From contig NZ_JEMG01000001.1 of the NCBI RefSeq assembly GCF_000600295.1, positions 3,351,441 to 3,415,440 on the forward strand: 64,000 bases of DNA, in the 5' to 3' direction. A program made the translations under genes and the position numbers. This document shows positions 7,809 to 18,242 of the stretch, piece after piece. Each line of letters opens with the position of its first letter. Position 1 is the first letter of the stretch. A model generated the notes under the pieces. The model made no database searches. It was not told the DNA's origin and saw nothing but the letters and a program-made list of their open reading frames with translations. This DNA comes from Hylemonella gracilis str. Niagara R. Its GTDB lineage: Bacteria > Pseudomonadota > Gammaproteobacteria > Burkholderiales > Burkholderiaceae_C.

Positions 7809-9244
7809 ACCACGTCGTCCTTCATGACGGCCAGCGTGACTGGACCGCCACCGAGCTGAGCACAGCCGTGCGTGCGACGCAGCAGGCACTGCATCAGGCA
7901 GGCACCCGGGTGCTGGCCACGCTGCTGGACAACGGCGCTGCCATCACGGTGCTGGACGAAGCCGCCGCAGGCGCCGGCATCGTGCACGTGCCGCTGCCGC
8001 CTTTCTTCACGCCCGACCAGATCCGGCACGCGCTGCAGACCGCCGGCGTGGACACCCTGGTGGCCGCTCCAGCCGCGGCCACCGCCTGGAAGATCCTGCC
8101 CTGGCAGGCCCTCGAGGTCGCCGGCCAAGCACTGAGTCTGGCGCGCCTGCCCGCGCAGGGCCTGACCAAACCCGCTGGCACGGCCAAGATCACCTACACC
8201 TCGGGCAGCACCGGCGCGCCCAAGGGCGTCTGCCTGCGCCAGGCCGCCATGGAACGCGTGGCCGATGGCGTGGTGCAAGCCCTGGGGCCGCTGGGCATCA
8301 CCCGCCACCTGAGTGTGCTGCCCTTCGCCGTGCTGCTGGAAAACGTGGCCGGTCAGATGGCCGCGCGCCGCCAGGGCGCGCTGCTGATCACGCCGCCCCT
8401 GGCAGAGCTGGGTTGGCAGGGCTCCTCGCAGTTCGACGTGGAAACCTTCCACGCGGCGGTGCTGCGTCATGCGCCCGACAGCATGATCCTGCTGCCGCAG
8501 ATGCTGCGTGCCTGGGTCGGCCTGCTGCGCCAGACCAGCCAGCGCGCGCCGGCGGGCCTGAAGTTCGTCGCCGTCGGTGGTGCCGCCGTGGGCGCGCCGC
8601 TGATCGCCGCCGCCCAGACCCTGGGCATTCCCGCCTACGAGGGCTACGGCCTGTCCGAGGGCGCTTCGGTGCAGACGCTGAACCTGCCCGGGGCCCAGCG
8701 CTTGGGCAGTGTGGGCCGGCCGCTGCCCCATGCGCGCCTGCGCGTGGCCGCCGACGGTGAAATCGAAGTCGCGGGCAGCCTGTTCGCGGGCTACCTGGGC
8801 GACGCCCAGCCGGCGCCCGACTGGTGGCCCAGCGGCGACCTGGGCCACATCGATGCCGAGGGCCATGTGCACATCCAAGGCCGCAAGAAGAACCTGCTGA
8901 TCAGCGCCTACGGCCGCAACATTTCGCCCGAGTGGGTGGAAACAGCGCTCGGCAGCCAGCCGGCCATCCGCCAGGCCGTGGTCTACGGCGACGGTGAACC
9001 CAGCCTGTGGGCCGTGCTCTGGCCCCTGCAGGACCAACTGCCCGACGCCGCACTACAAGCTGCGGTCGATGCCGCCAACACCACCCTGCCCGACTACGCG
9101 CGGGTGGCGCGCTGGGCCCGGGGCCGCGCCGCCTTCAGCGCGCAGACCGGTTACGCCACCGCCAACGGCCGCCCGCAACGCGCCGCCATCCTGAACGCGC
9201 ATGGCGACATGCGCGCCCTCCTTCCCGAAACCCTGAACTCCTGA
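7805..9244 (+). CDS. AMP-forming ligase (ANL superfamily) with substituted C-terminal lysine
   Basis: A 479-residue acyl-adenylate-forming enzyme. The A3 phosphate loop YTSGSTGAPKG is at 131-141, the A5 motif YGLSE at 281-285, the A7 SGDLGHID near 343-350 and the A8 hinge GRNISPEWVE at 370-379. The A10 region reads TANGRPQR (452-459), where the usual catalytic lysine (as in TPTGKIKR) is arginine, so adenylation chemistry or the partner half reaction may differ. It is short for acyl-CoA synthetases, with a reduced N-terminal domain. Start overlaps the hemolysin-family stop (ATGA). Likely role: activate a fatty or other carboxylic acid for this operon's pathway; no carrier protein is encoded nearby. 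Confidence 0.82.
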   Translation: MNHVVLHDGQRDWTATELSTAVRATQQALHQAGTRVLATLLDNGAAITVLDEAAAGAGIVHVPLPPFFTPDQIRHALQTAGVDTLVAAPAAATAWKILPWQALEVAGQALSLARLPAQGLTKPAGTAKITYTSGSTGAPKGVCLRQAAMERVADGVVQALGPLGITRHLSVLPFAVLLENVAGQMAARRQGALLITPPLAELGWQGSSQFDVETFHAAVLRHAPDSMILLPQMLRAWVGLLRQTSQRAPAGLKFVAVGGAAVGAPLIAAAQTLGIPAYEGYGLSEGASVQTLNLPGAQRLGSVGRPLPHARLRVAADGEIEVAGSLFAGYLGDAQPAPDWWPSGDLGHIDAEGHVHIQGRKKNLLISAYGRNISPEWVETALGSQPAIRQAVVYGDGEPSLWAVLWPLQDQLPDAALQAAVDAANTTLPDYARVARWARGRAAFSAQTGYATANGRPQRAAILNAHGDMRALLPETLNS

Positions 9245-9255
9245 GGACCTCCACC

Positions 9256-9972
9256 ATGAACTTTCACAACCGTCTCCTGAACGACACCACACAAGCCCGC
9301 CTGGGTCTGCTGTCCGCGCCCATCATCCAGGGCGTGCTGCTGCGCGGGGAAGTCTCCCTGCCCAGCTACATCGCCTTCCTGACCGAGGCCTACCACCACG
9401 TCAAGCACACCGTGCCGCTGCTGCGCGCGGCCAAGGCCGCGCTGCCCGCGCACCATGCCTGGCTGAACGACGCGATGGACGAATACGTCGAGGAGGAAAT
9501 CGGCCACGACGAATGGATCCTCAACGACATCCGCGCCTGTGGCGGCGACGCCGAGGCCGTGCGCCATGGCCAGCCCTCGCACGCCACCGAAGTCATGGTG
9601 GCCTACGCCTACGACACCATCGCGCGCGGCAACCCGCTGGGCTTCTTCGGCATGGTCCATGTGCTGGAAGGCACCAGCGTGGCCCTGGCGCTGCAGGCGG
9701 CCGATGCCATCCAGAAACCGCTGGGCCTGCCCGACAGCGCCTTCAGCTACCTGCGTTCGCACGGCACGTTGGATCAGGAACACACAGCGCATTTCGCGCT
9801 GCTGATGGACCAGATCGAAGACCCGGCCGACCAGGCCGACATCGTGCACGCGGCACGCGCCTTCTTCCGTCTCTACGGCGACGTGTTCCGCGGACTGCCC
9901 TTGCCGCAGTTGACTGCCGCAGCGACGGCACACGCCAAGGCCGCGCCGCAAGCGCAAGGAGTACCCGCATGA
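9256..9972 (+). CDS. Heme-oxygenase-like diiron oxidase/oxygenase (HDO) candidate, TenA-like fold
   Basis: A 238-residue all-helical protein that homology searches would usually label TenA or iron-containing redox enzyme. It has the metal-ligand pattern of heme-oxygenase-like diiron enzymes such as CADD, UndA and SznF: E44 (FLTEAYHHVKH), E81 and H84 (EEEIGHDEW), E138 (HVLEGTS), and H169-x3-D173-x2-H176 (SHGTLDQEHTAHF). The 54-residue gap between H84 and E138 and the roughly 31-38 residues from E138 to the last triad match the family spacing as recalled. A true thiaminase would lack these ligands. ATG follows an 11-bp gap after the ligase; its 3' end overlaps the SDR (ATGA). Expected to use O2 to oxidise a small molecule made in this operon. 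Confidence 0.78.
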   Translation: MNFHNRLLNDTTQARLGLLSAPIIQGVLLRGEVSLPSYIAFLTEAYHHVKHTVPLLRAAKAALPAHHAWLNDAMDEYVEEEIGHDEWILNDIRACGGDAEAVRHGQPSHATEVMVAYAYDTIARGNPLGFFGMVHVLEGTSVALALQAADAIQKPLGLPDSAFSYLRSHGTLDQEHTAHFALLMDQIEDPADQADIVHAARAFFRLYGDVFRGLPLPQLTAAATAHAKAAPQAQGVPA

Positions 9973-10751
9973 AACTGCAAAACGCACGTGTACTGTTGAC
10001 CGGCGCCAGTGGCGGCATAGGCGCCGCCATGGACCAGGCCCTGCGCCAAGCCGGCGCTCAGGTTCTGGGCGTGAGCCGCGCGCAGCAGACCAGCGCTTCG
10101 GGTCGGCATTGGGTCCGGGCCGACCTGAACGATCCCCGGGACATCGCGCACGTCGCCGAGAGTTGCGCCATGCTCGACATCAACGTGGTCGTGCACGCGG
10201 CCGGCGAGGCGGGCTTCGGCACGCTGCACAACTTGGACGCCGCGCAAATGCAGCAGGTGCTGCAGACCAATTTGCTGGCGCCCATGCTGCTCACGCAGGC
10301 CCTGCTGCCACACATGCAGCGCCAGTCCCAGGCACAGATCGTCTTCGTCGGTTCAGCCCTGGGCGCGATCGGCCTGCCTGGGTTCAGCCTCTACGGCGCG
10401 AGCAAGGCCGGCGTGCACCGTTTCGCCGAAGCCCTGCGCCGTGAACTGTCGGACACCCCGATCCTGGTCCAGTTGCTCGCCCCGCGCAGCACGCGCACTG
10501 CTTTCAACACGGGTGAGGCCGAGGCCTACAACCGCGCCACCGGCACCGCCAGCGACAGCCCCGAGACCGTGGCGCAAGCCCTGGTCAACCTGATTCGGGA
10601 CGAAGCCGCCGAACGCTACATCGGCTGGCCCGAACGCTTGGCCGCGCGCCTGAACGGCGCCGTCGGCCCCCTGCTCGACGGCAGCTTCGACAAACACCGC
10701 CGCCATCTCAACCAAACCCAAGCTCAAACCATCCAAGGAGCCACTTCGTGA
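9969..10751 (+). CDS. Short-chain dehydrogenase/reductase
   Basis: A 260-residue classical SDR. TGASGGIG (11-18) is the cofactor loop; the catalytic residues are S129, Y142 and K146 (YGASK). The first basic residue after beta-2 (SRAQQ) suggests NADP(H). It overlaps the diiron protein by ATGA and the next gene by GTGA, so it belongs to the same coupled operon and probably reduces or oxidises the pathway intermediate. The C-terminal 70 residues (PERLAARLNGAVGPLLDGSF) resemble SDRs of lipid or fatty-aldehyde metabolism such as YdeN-like/DltE-type proteins. Substrate unknown. Confidence 0.88.
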   Translation: MKLQNARVLLTGASGGIGAAMDQALRQAGAQVLGVSRAQQTSASGRHWVRADLNDPRDIAHVAESCAMLDINVVVHAAGEAGFGTLHNLDAAQMQQVLQTNLLAPMLLTQALLPHMQRQSQAQIVFVGSALGAIGLPGFSLYGASKAGVHRFAEALRRELSDTPILVQLLAPRSTRTAFNTGEAEAYNRATGTASDSPETVAQALVNLIRDEAAERYIGWPERLAARLNGAVGPLLDGSFDKHRRHLNQTQAQTIQGATS

Positions 10752-11446
10752 ACACCGCACCGCACACGAGCCATGTCGCCCGTCCCACCACCGCCATCCG
10801 CCACGCGCTCATCTCGGTCTTCTTTCCCCTGCTCGCGGCCTTCGCGCTGTTCCTGAGCAACGCCCATGCCGCACCGGTGGACGATGCCGTCGCCAACCTG
10901 CAGCGGGATTGGGAGGCGATCCGATACCAGACCCCGGCTTCGGAACGCGCCCAGCATTTCGAAACCCTGGCCCGCAAAGCCCATCAGGTCAGCGCGAGCT
11001 ATCCGGGTCGCAGCGAACCGCTGATCTGGGAAGGCATCATCGTGAGTTCCCTGGCGGGTGAAAAAGGCGGTCTGGGCGCGCTGGGCCTGGTCAAGCAGGC
11101 CAAGGCCCTGTACGAACAGGCCATCGCCATCGATGGCAGCGCGCTCGATGGCTCGGCCTACGGCAGCCTGGGCGTGCTGTACTACAAGGTACCGGGCTGG
11201 CCGCTGGGTTTTGGCGACAAGGACAAGGCCGAAACCTTGCTGAAGAAAGCGCTGGAGATCAGCCCCATGGCCATCGACCCCAATTTCTTCTACGGCGAAT
11301 TCCTGATCGAGAACAAGCGCAAGGCCGAAGGCATCGGCTACCTGGAGCGCGCGCTGCAAGCCCCCCCGCGCCCGGGCCGCCATATCGCCGACACAGGCCG
11401 ACGCGAGGAAATCCGCGCCCTGCTGGGCAAGGCCAGGGCCGACTGA
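10748..11446 (+). CDS. Exported TPR-like protein of the hemolysin-family operon
   Basis: A 232-residue protein starting at a GTG (10748) that overlaps the SDR stop as GTGA. A hydrophobic segment at about 20-41 ending in NAHA looks like a signal peptide (or anchor), so the rest should be periplasmic. The mature part has helical repeats resembling tetratricopeptide units (KALYEQAIAIDGSALDG, AETLLKKALEISP, GIGYLERALQAPP). I do not recognise a named family. Its place at the end of a strictly coupled operon implies it helps assemble, export or sense the product. It converges on the histidine-kinase gene with 21 bp between stops. Confidence 0.75.
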   Translation: MNTAPHTSHVARPTTAIRHALISVFFPLLAAFALFLSNAHAAPVDDAVANLQRDWEAIRYQTPASERAQHFETLARKAHQVSASYPGRSEPLIWEGIIVSSLAGEKGGLGALGLVKQAKALYEQAIAIDGSALDGSAYGSLGVLYYKVPGWPLGFGDKDKAETLLKKALEISPMAIDPNFFYGEFLIENKRKAEGIGYLERALQAPPRPGRHIADTGRREEIRALLGKARAD

Positions 11447-11467
11447 CCGGCACCGCCCTGTCGGGCG

Positions 11468-12808
11468 TCAGGCCCGCGCCAGCACGACCTCCACGCCCGT
11501 GCCATCGGCGCGGGCGCCGTAACTCAGGCTGAGGCCATGCAGCTCGGCAATCCGTCGGGCGATCGACACCCCCAAGCCGCTGCCACTCTCGGCCTGTCCC
11601 TCTGGGCGATGGAAACGTTCACCCAGGCGCTCAAGCAGCTCGGCCGACAACGCCGGCCCCGCGTTGTCCACCCGCAGCCGGTCCACCTCGAAACCCAGGC
11701 TGACCGTGCTGCCCTCGGGCGCGTAGCGGGTGGCGTTGTCCAGCAGGTTGCGCAGCAGCACGACGATGAGGTTGGGATCACCCAGCCACTGCGGCGGCCC
11801 CTGCGGCGGTTCGGGCCACAGGCAATCCAGCTGAATTTGCCGGCGCTCGGCCAGGGGCAGCACATCGCTCATGGCCTGGCGTGCAATCTCCGGCCAATCC
11901 AGTTCGCCCGTTTGCGGCAAGCCCTGGGCGGCTTCCAATCTGGAGAGGCGCAACAACTGGTCCACCAGGCGGGCCATGCGCTCGATGCCGGCGCGCAAGG
12001 CCTGCATGGCCTGGTCGCGCTCGGCGTCCGCGCGCGCGCCATGCAAGCGATCCCACTGAGCGCTGAGCACGGCCAGTGGCGTGCGCAGCTCGTGCGCAGC
12101 GTCGGCCGTGAAGCGGCGCTCGCGCGCCAAGGTCGCGGCGATGCGGTCGAACAGACCGTTCATGGCTTCCAGCAGGGGGCGCAATTCCACGGGCGCTTCG
12201 CGCGCGGGCAAAGGCTGCAGTTCGTCGGCACCGCGTCGTCCCAGCTCATCGCTCAGGGCGCGCATGGGCGCCAGTGCCTGGCGCACAGCCCAGCCCATGG
12301 CGATCAGCAAGATGGGCAGCATCAGCAACCAGGGCAGCAGTTGGCTACCGATGAGGCCGTACACCAGTTCGTCGCGCTCGTAGAGGTTCTGCCCGGCGGC
12401 CACCAGCCAGCGTCCATCGGCCGACTGCAGGTAATAGACACGCCAGGACTCCTGCTGGATGTCCAAATCAATGAAGCCCGCGCCGTCCGACCGCAGCGGC
12501 AGTTGCGCGCCCTCGCGATCAGCCAGCACCACCTGGCCATCACGGTCCCAGACCACGATGGCCAGGGAATCCAAATCGGCCTGCCCATCCACCATCGGGG
12601 CCGGCATCTCGGACTCCGCCCGCGTGTCCGCGCCGGCGCCAACGCGCGTCAGGGTCAGTTGCACCTGACGCGTGAGGCGGATCATCTCGGTATCGAACAG
12701 TTCGTTGACCTCGGTGCGGGCCTGAAAAAATGAACCAGCCAGGGCCAGCAGCCAGACCACGGGCGCGCAGATCAGCAGGTAGAGCAGCAGGCGACGGCGC
12801 AGGCTCAT
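11468..12808 (-). CDS. Sensor histidine kinase, QseC-like
   Basis: A 446-residue inner-membrane kinase. Membrane segments at about 8-28 and 157-177 enclose a periplasmic sensor of about 130 residues; a HAMP region follows, then the H box AHELRTPLAVL with H239, an N box (NLLDNATRYAP) and the G box SGSGLGVSI. It resembles the QseC/TctE group. Its ATG overlaps the stop of the response-regulator gene by 4 bases, so the pair is co-translated. It converges with the hemolysin-family operon, whose promoter carries a box of the type bound by QseB-family regulators; it probably senses a signal relevant to that operon. Confidence 0.92.
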   Translation of the reverse strand: MSLRRRLLLYLLICAPVVWLLALAGSFFQARTEVNELFDTEMIRLTRQVQLTLTRVGAGADTRAESEMPAPMVDGQADLDSLAIVVWDRDGQVVLADREGAQLPLRSDGAGFIDLDIQQESWRVYYLQSADGRWLVAAGQNLYERDELVYGLIGSQLLPWLLMLPILLIAMGWAVRQALAPMRALSDELGRRGADELQPLPAREAPVELRPLLEAMNGLFDRIAATLARERRFTADAAHELRTPLAVLSAQWDRLHGARADAERDQAMQALRAGIERMARLVDQLLRLSRLEAAQGLPQTGELDWPEIARQAMSDVLPLAERRQIQLDCLWPEPPQGPPQWLGDPNLIVVLLRNLLDNATRYAPEGSTVSLGFEVDRLRVDNAGPALSAELLERLGERFHRPEGQAESGSGLGVSIARRIAELHGLSLSYGARADGTGVEVVLARA

Positions 12809-13482
12809 GCTTGGTCCTCCGCGGCGCCCAGTGCGTAGCCCAGGCCGCGGATGGTGCGCACCAGGCCGGGCGCGATCTTGCGGCGCAGGTGGTGGATGTG
12901 CACCTCCAGCGCATTGCTCTCGGGTTCGCCGCCGCCCCAGTCGTAGAGTTGCTCCAGCAGTTGGTTCTTGGACAGCACACGCTGGGGGTTCTTGAGCAGA
13001 ACCTCCAGCAAGGCGGTTTCACGCCCCGTCAGCTCCACCGGCTTGTCCTTCCAGCGCACCTGCTTGCTCGCCGGGTCGTAACGCAAGTCACCATGCACCC
13101 ATTCGGCCTGGGTCGCGCGGCCCGTGGCACGGCGCAGCATGGCACGCAGGCGCGCGGCCAGTTCATCGAGCGCGATGGGCTTGATCAGGTAATCATCGGC
13201 ACCCAGGTCCAGCCCCTCGATGCGTTGCTCCAGCGTATCGCGCGCGGTCAGCACCAGCACGGGCAGGGCCAGACCACCCTGGCGCCAGCGCCGCAGCCAG
13301 ACCAGGCCGTCGGTGCCGGGCAGGCCCAGATCGAGCACCAGCGCGTCGTAGGGCGTGCCGCGCAGGGCCGCGTCGGCCGGCGGACCGGAGGTGAACCAGT
13401 CCACCACATGGCCCTGCTGGCGCAGGCCACCGCTGAGCGCTTCGCCCAGTTGCGGATCGTCTTCGAGGATGAGCAGGCGCAC
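12805..13482 (-). CDS. OmpR-family response regulator, QseB-like
   Basis: A 225-residue regulator with an N-terminal receiver (acidic pocket E7/D8/D9, phospho-acceptor D51, T79, K101) and a C-terminal winged helix (ELTGRETALLEVLLKNP...VEVHIHHLRRKI-type recognition region). The cognate kinase overlaps its 3' end. Family members PmrA and QseB bind CTTAA-N6-CTTAA direct repeats, and exactly such a repeat lies at 7100-7115 in front of the neighbouring operon. Control of that operon is therefore a strong inference, not shown. Confidence 0.93.
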   Translation of the reverse strand: MRLLILEDDPQLGEALSGGLRQQGHVVDWFTSGPPADAALRGTPYDALVLDLGLPGTDGLVWLRRWRQGGLALPVLVLTARDTLEQRIEGLDLGADDYLIKPIALDELAARLRAMLRRATGRATQAEWVHGDLRYDPASKQVRWKDKPVELTGRETALLEVLLKNPQRVLSKNQLLEQLYDWGGGEPESNALEVHIHHLRRKIAPGLVRTIRGLGYALGAAEDQA

Positions 13483-13502
13483 GATCAGGCCTCAGTGCTA
13501 TT

Positions 13503-14063
13503 TCAGGCCGGCGTCGCACCGGCACGAGGCTGGGATTGCAGGCGCCGCAGATCGGCCACCACCTCGGCCGAATGCTTGTCGGCATCCACCGCGCGGTAGA
13601 TACGGGCGATGCGCCCCTGGAGGTCGATGATGAAGGTCTGGCGCTTGGCCATCTTCACGACCATCCAGTCGGACAGCGCGCCATATCGCGCTGCCACCTC
13701 GCCCCGTGCGTCCGCGAGCAGCGGGAAGGGCAGCTTGTACTTCTGGGCAAAGGCGGCGTGCGAAGCACTGGTGTCCACGCTCACGCCCACCACCTCGGCG
13801 CCCAGCTCTTGCAATTGCAGCCAGTCGTCGCGGAAGTTGCAGGCCTCGGTGGTGCAGCCCGGGGTGTCGTTCTTGGGATAGAAATACAGCACCAGCCATT
13901 TACCGCGCCATTCGGCCAGGCGGCGCGTGCGCCCGTCCTGATCCGGCAGGGAAAAATCCGGGGCGGGCTGACCGGCGGCCAGGGTGTCGGTGGCTCGCGC
14001 GGAACCTGCCAGCAGCAGGGCCGGTCCTGCGAAACAGAGGGTGCGGCGCAGTCGTGAGATCAT
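13503..14063 (-). CDS. Exported PrxQ/Bcp-type peroxiredoxin
   Basis: A 186-residue thiol peroxidase. After a signal-like N-terminus (RRTLCFAGPALLLAGSARA, about 6-24) comes the thioredoxin fold with FYPKNDTPGCTTEACNF, where the first Cys is the peroxidatic residue and the second, five later, the resolving one as in Bcp/PrxQ. FIIDLQGRIARIY is the closing strand. It would reduce peroxides in the periplasm if the signal is functional; most Bcp proteins are cytoplasmic. AAGGAG lies 7 bases before the ATG at 14063. It precedes the response-regulator gene by 20 bp on the reverse order, and may be a separate unit upstream of it. Confidence 0.9.
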   Translation of the reverse strand: MISRLRRTLCFAGPALLLAGSARATDTLAAGQPAPDFSLPDQDGRTRRLAEWRGKWLVLYFYPKNDTPGCTTEACNFRDDWLQLQELGAEVVGVSVDTSASHAAFAQKYKLPFPLLADARGEVAARYGALSDWMVVKMAKRQTFIIDLQGRIARIYRAVDADKHSAEVVADLRRLQSQPRAGATPA

Positions 14064-14165
14064 GGGTTCACTCCTTCGGTCGGGGCGGGCGGCCCCGGAC
14101 GCCGCGGTGCGCGAAAGCGGACCGGACTGGCGTGGTCTGCTTTATACCGGACCCGCCATGTGAAC

Positions 14166-15933
<1,768 letters not shown>

Positions 15934-15967
15934 GCCGCCACCAAGGACACAAAGCCACGCGGAAAAC

Positions 15968-16903
15968 TCAGACTTTCAAACCCTTGGGCAGCGGAAACTT
16001 CACCGTCTCCTCCACCCCATCCATCTTGCGCACCGCCACCGCACCCAGGGCCTTGATGCGCTCGATCACCTGCTGCACCAGGATTTCCGGCGCGGACGCA
16101 CCCGCCGTCAGGCCGACACGGCCCTTGCCCTCGAACCAGTCAGCCTGCAACTCGTCCGCGTTGTCCACCATGTAAGCGGCCACGCCGCGCTTGTGCGCCA
16201 CCTCGCGCAAACGGTTGCTGTTGGAACTGGTCGGGCTGCCCACCACCACCAGCACGTCCACCTGACTGCTCAGGACCTTCACCGCGTCCTGCCGGTTCTG
16301 CGTGGCGTAGCAGATGTCCTGCTGCTTGGGCTCGCGCACCTGCGGGAAGCGCGCCTTCACCGCCGCGAGGATGCCGGCCGCATCGTCCACCGACAACGTG
16401 GTCTGCGTCACCACCGCGAGCTTCTCGCTCTGCGCGGGCTGCACGCGTGCCACGTCCGCCTCGTCCTCGACCAGATGGATGCCGCTGTCGAGCTGGCCCA
16501 TCGTGCCCTCGACCTCGGGGTGCCCCTTGTGGCCAATCATGATGAACTCGTAACCTTCCTTGTGCAGCTTGGCCACCTCCACATGCACCTTGGTCACCAG
16601 CGGGCAGGTCGCGTCGAAAATCTGGAAACCCCGCCGCTCGGCTTCGCGGTGCACGGCCCGGCTCACGCCGTGGGCGGAAAACACCAGGGTCGCGCCCGGC
16701 GGCACATCGTCAAGCTCCTCGATGAAGATGGCGCCCTTGGCCTTGAGGTCGTTCACCACATAGGTGTTGTGCACGATCTCATGCCGCACGTAGATCGGCC
16801 TGCCGAACTTGGCCAGTGCGCGCTCCACGATTTCGATGGCCCGGTCCACGCCCGCGCAAAAACCACGGGGTTCTGCCAAAAGGATTTCTGCGCTTGCGTC
16901 CAT
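15968..16903 (-). CDS. ispH: 4-hydroxy-3-methylbut-2-enyl diphosphate reductase
   Basis: A 311-residue iron-sulfur enzyme that makes IPP and DMAPP in the last step of the MEP isoprenoid pathway. The three cluster cysteines are seen in [22 protein letters not shown] and [10 protein letters not shown], and the HGVSRAV, SSNSNRL and GASAPE signatures are present. The ATG at 16903 is chosen for its GGGAGG five bases upstream; a GTG/ATG pair at 16933/16930 would overlap slpA. It follows slpA with a 26-bp gap, the same gene pair as in E. coli. Confidence 0.97.
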   Translation of the reverse strand: MDASAEILLAEPRGFCAGVDRAIEIVERALAKFGRPIYVRHEIVHNTYVVNDLKAKGAIFIEELDDVPPGATLVFSAHGVSRAVHREAERRGFQIFDATCPLVTKVHVEVAKLHKEGYEFIMIGHKGHPEVEGTMGQLDSGIHLVEDEADVARVQPAQSEKLAVVTQTTLSVDDAAGILAAVKARFPQVREPKQQDICYATQNRQDAVKVLSSQVDVLVVVGSPTSSNSNRLREVAHKRGVAAYMVDNADELQADWFEGKGRVGLTAGASAPEILVQQVIERIKALGAVAVRKMDGVEETVKFPLPKGLKV

Positions 16904-16929
16904 GAAGCCTCCCACGTTCACCGCTCCCA

Positions 16930-17379
16930 TCACAACACGCCAATCAGTTGCACTTCGAACGTCACCGGCTGGCCGGCCAACGGATGGTTGAAGTCGAACA
17001 GCACGGCCTGCTCACCGGTCTGCACCACCACGCCGCCGAACTGCCCCTGCCGATCGGGCGTGGGGAACTGCACCACATCGCCCACGCGGTACTCCTCGTT
17101 CGGATCACCCAGCTCGCGCAGCTCCTTGCGTGACAGCCATTGCTGCATGTCTGGGTTCTTCTCGCCGTACACACCCGCCGGCAGGTCCAGCGTGGTGTGC
17201 ACGCCCTCTTCCAAGCCAATCAATGCGGTTTCGATGCCCGGCGCGAGTTCGCCCGAACCGATGGTCAGCGTAGCGGGTTTGCCACCGAAGGTGTTGACCA
17301 CATCACCGGCCGGGCCAGCCAGGCGGTAATGCAGGGTCAAAAAGGAGCCGGGGACTACCCGCGCGGGCGTGGCGCTCAT
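16930..17379 (-). CDS. slpA: FKBP-type peptidyl-prolyl isomerase SlpA
   Basis: A 149-residue SlyD/SlpA-type chaperone isomerase. The FKBP core begins [19 protein letters not shown] and includes [20 protein letters not shown]; an IF insert follows, and [19 protein letters not shown] is the closing signature. It lacks the metal-binding His-rich tail of SlyD. It is cotranscribed with ispH, as in enterobacteria. Start at 17379 matches the family; the ORF extending to 17463 is not supported. Confidence 0.93.
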   Translation of the reverse strand: MSATPARVVPGSFLTLHYRLAGPAGDVVNTFGGKPATLTIGSGELAPGIETALIGLEEGVHTTLDLPAGVYGEKNPDMQQWLSRKELRELGDPNEEYRVGDVVQFPTPDRQGQFGGVVVQTGEQAVLFDFNHPLAGQPVTFEVQLIGVL

Positions 17380-17513
17380 GAAAAAACCTGCCGGTTGAAA
17401 AGTGGAAGACTGAAACGGCGCAGACAGCAAAAGTCCAGACCCTGGCCGCGCGTAGCCCGCCATTGTAGAAAGCAGGCGCCTCCCCAGCCACGCCGCCCCG
17501 AAATACCCGCCCC

Positions 17514-18185
17514 ATGGTCAAAGACTTGCCAACCGAAGCGCGCCCGCGCGAAAAACTCCTGGCCCGGGGACCGGGCGCGCTGTCCGACACTGAGCTGCTG
17601 GCCCTGCTGCTGCGCACCGGCGTTGCTGGCAAGGGCGTGCTGCAGCTCGCGCAGGAGTTGCTGGACGGCTTCGAAGGCATCGCCGGCCTGCTGCAAAGCG
17701 GCCAGGATGAGCTGAAACGCATCAAAGGCCTGGGTCCAGCCAAACGCGCCGAGTTGCAGGCGGTGCTGGAGCTGGCCCGCCGCGCGCTGTCCCAGCAACT
17801 GCGTGCGCGCTCCGCGCTCGACACGCCCGAGGCGGTCAAGCATTACCTGCAACTGCACCTGGCGGCCAAGCCCCACGAGTGCTTTGCAGTGCTCTTCCTG
17901 GACAGCCAGCACCGCCTGCTGGCACTGGAAGAACTGTTTCGTGGCACGCTGGCGCAGACCAGTGTCTACCCGCGCGAGGTAGTGCTGCGCGCCCTGCACC
18001 ACCACGCCGCCGCGGTCGTGTTGGCGCACAACCATCCCAGCGGCAGCGTTTTGCCCTCGCGCGCCGACGAGCTGCTGACGCGCAACCTGCAAAACGCCCT
18101 GGCCCTGGTGGACGTGCGCGTGCTGGACCATGTGATCGTCGCACCCGGGCAGGCGCTGTCCATGGCGGAACGGGGGTTGTTGTGA
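17514..18185 (+). CDS. radC: RadC family JAB1/MPN domain protein
   Basis: A 223-residue protein with an N-terminal helix-hairpin-helix ([20 protein letters not shown] and [12 protein letters not shown]) and a C-terminal JAMM metallo-domain: [17 protein letters not shown] supplies the two His, the Ser and the Asp of the zinc site. The name radC is historical; the true role is unsettled, and the family is often linked to mobile elements as well as to the chromosome. It starts 134 bp from and divergent to slpA. No own operon partner besides the Smr gene 57 bp downstream. Confidence 0.93.
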   Translation: MVKDLPTEARPREKLLARGPGALSDTELLALLLRTGVAGKGVLQLAQELLDGFEGIAGLLQSGQDELKRIKGLGPAKRAELQAVLELARRALSQQLRARSALDTPEAVKHYLQLHLAAKPHECFAVLFLDSQHRLLALEELFRGTLAQTSVYPREVVLRALHHHAAAVVLAHNHPSGSVLPSRADELLTRNLQNALALVDVRVLDHVIVAPGQALSMAERGLL

Positions 18186-18242
18186 AGCCTGGGTTTTCAA
18201 GTGCGCGAAAAACGCCGCGAGCACTGGTGTACAACCCGGGAC

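Noticed and set aside
9256..9972. Thiaminase II (TenA) involved in thiamine salvage
   Set aside because: The gene is in no thiamine context and it carries the diiron ligand set rather than the TenA active site.
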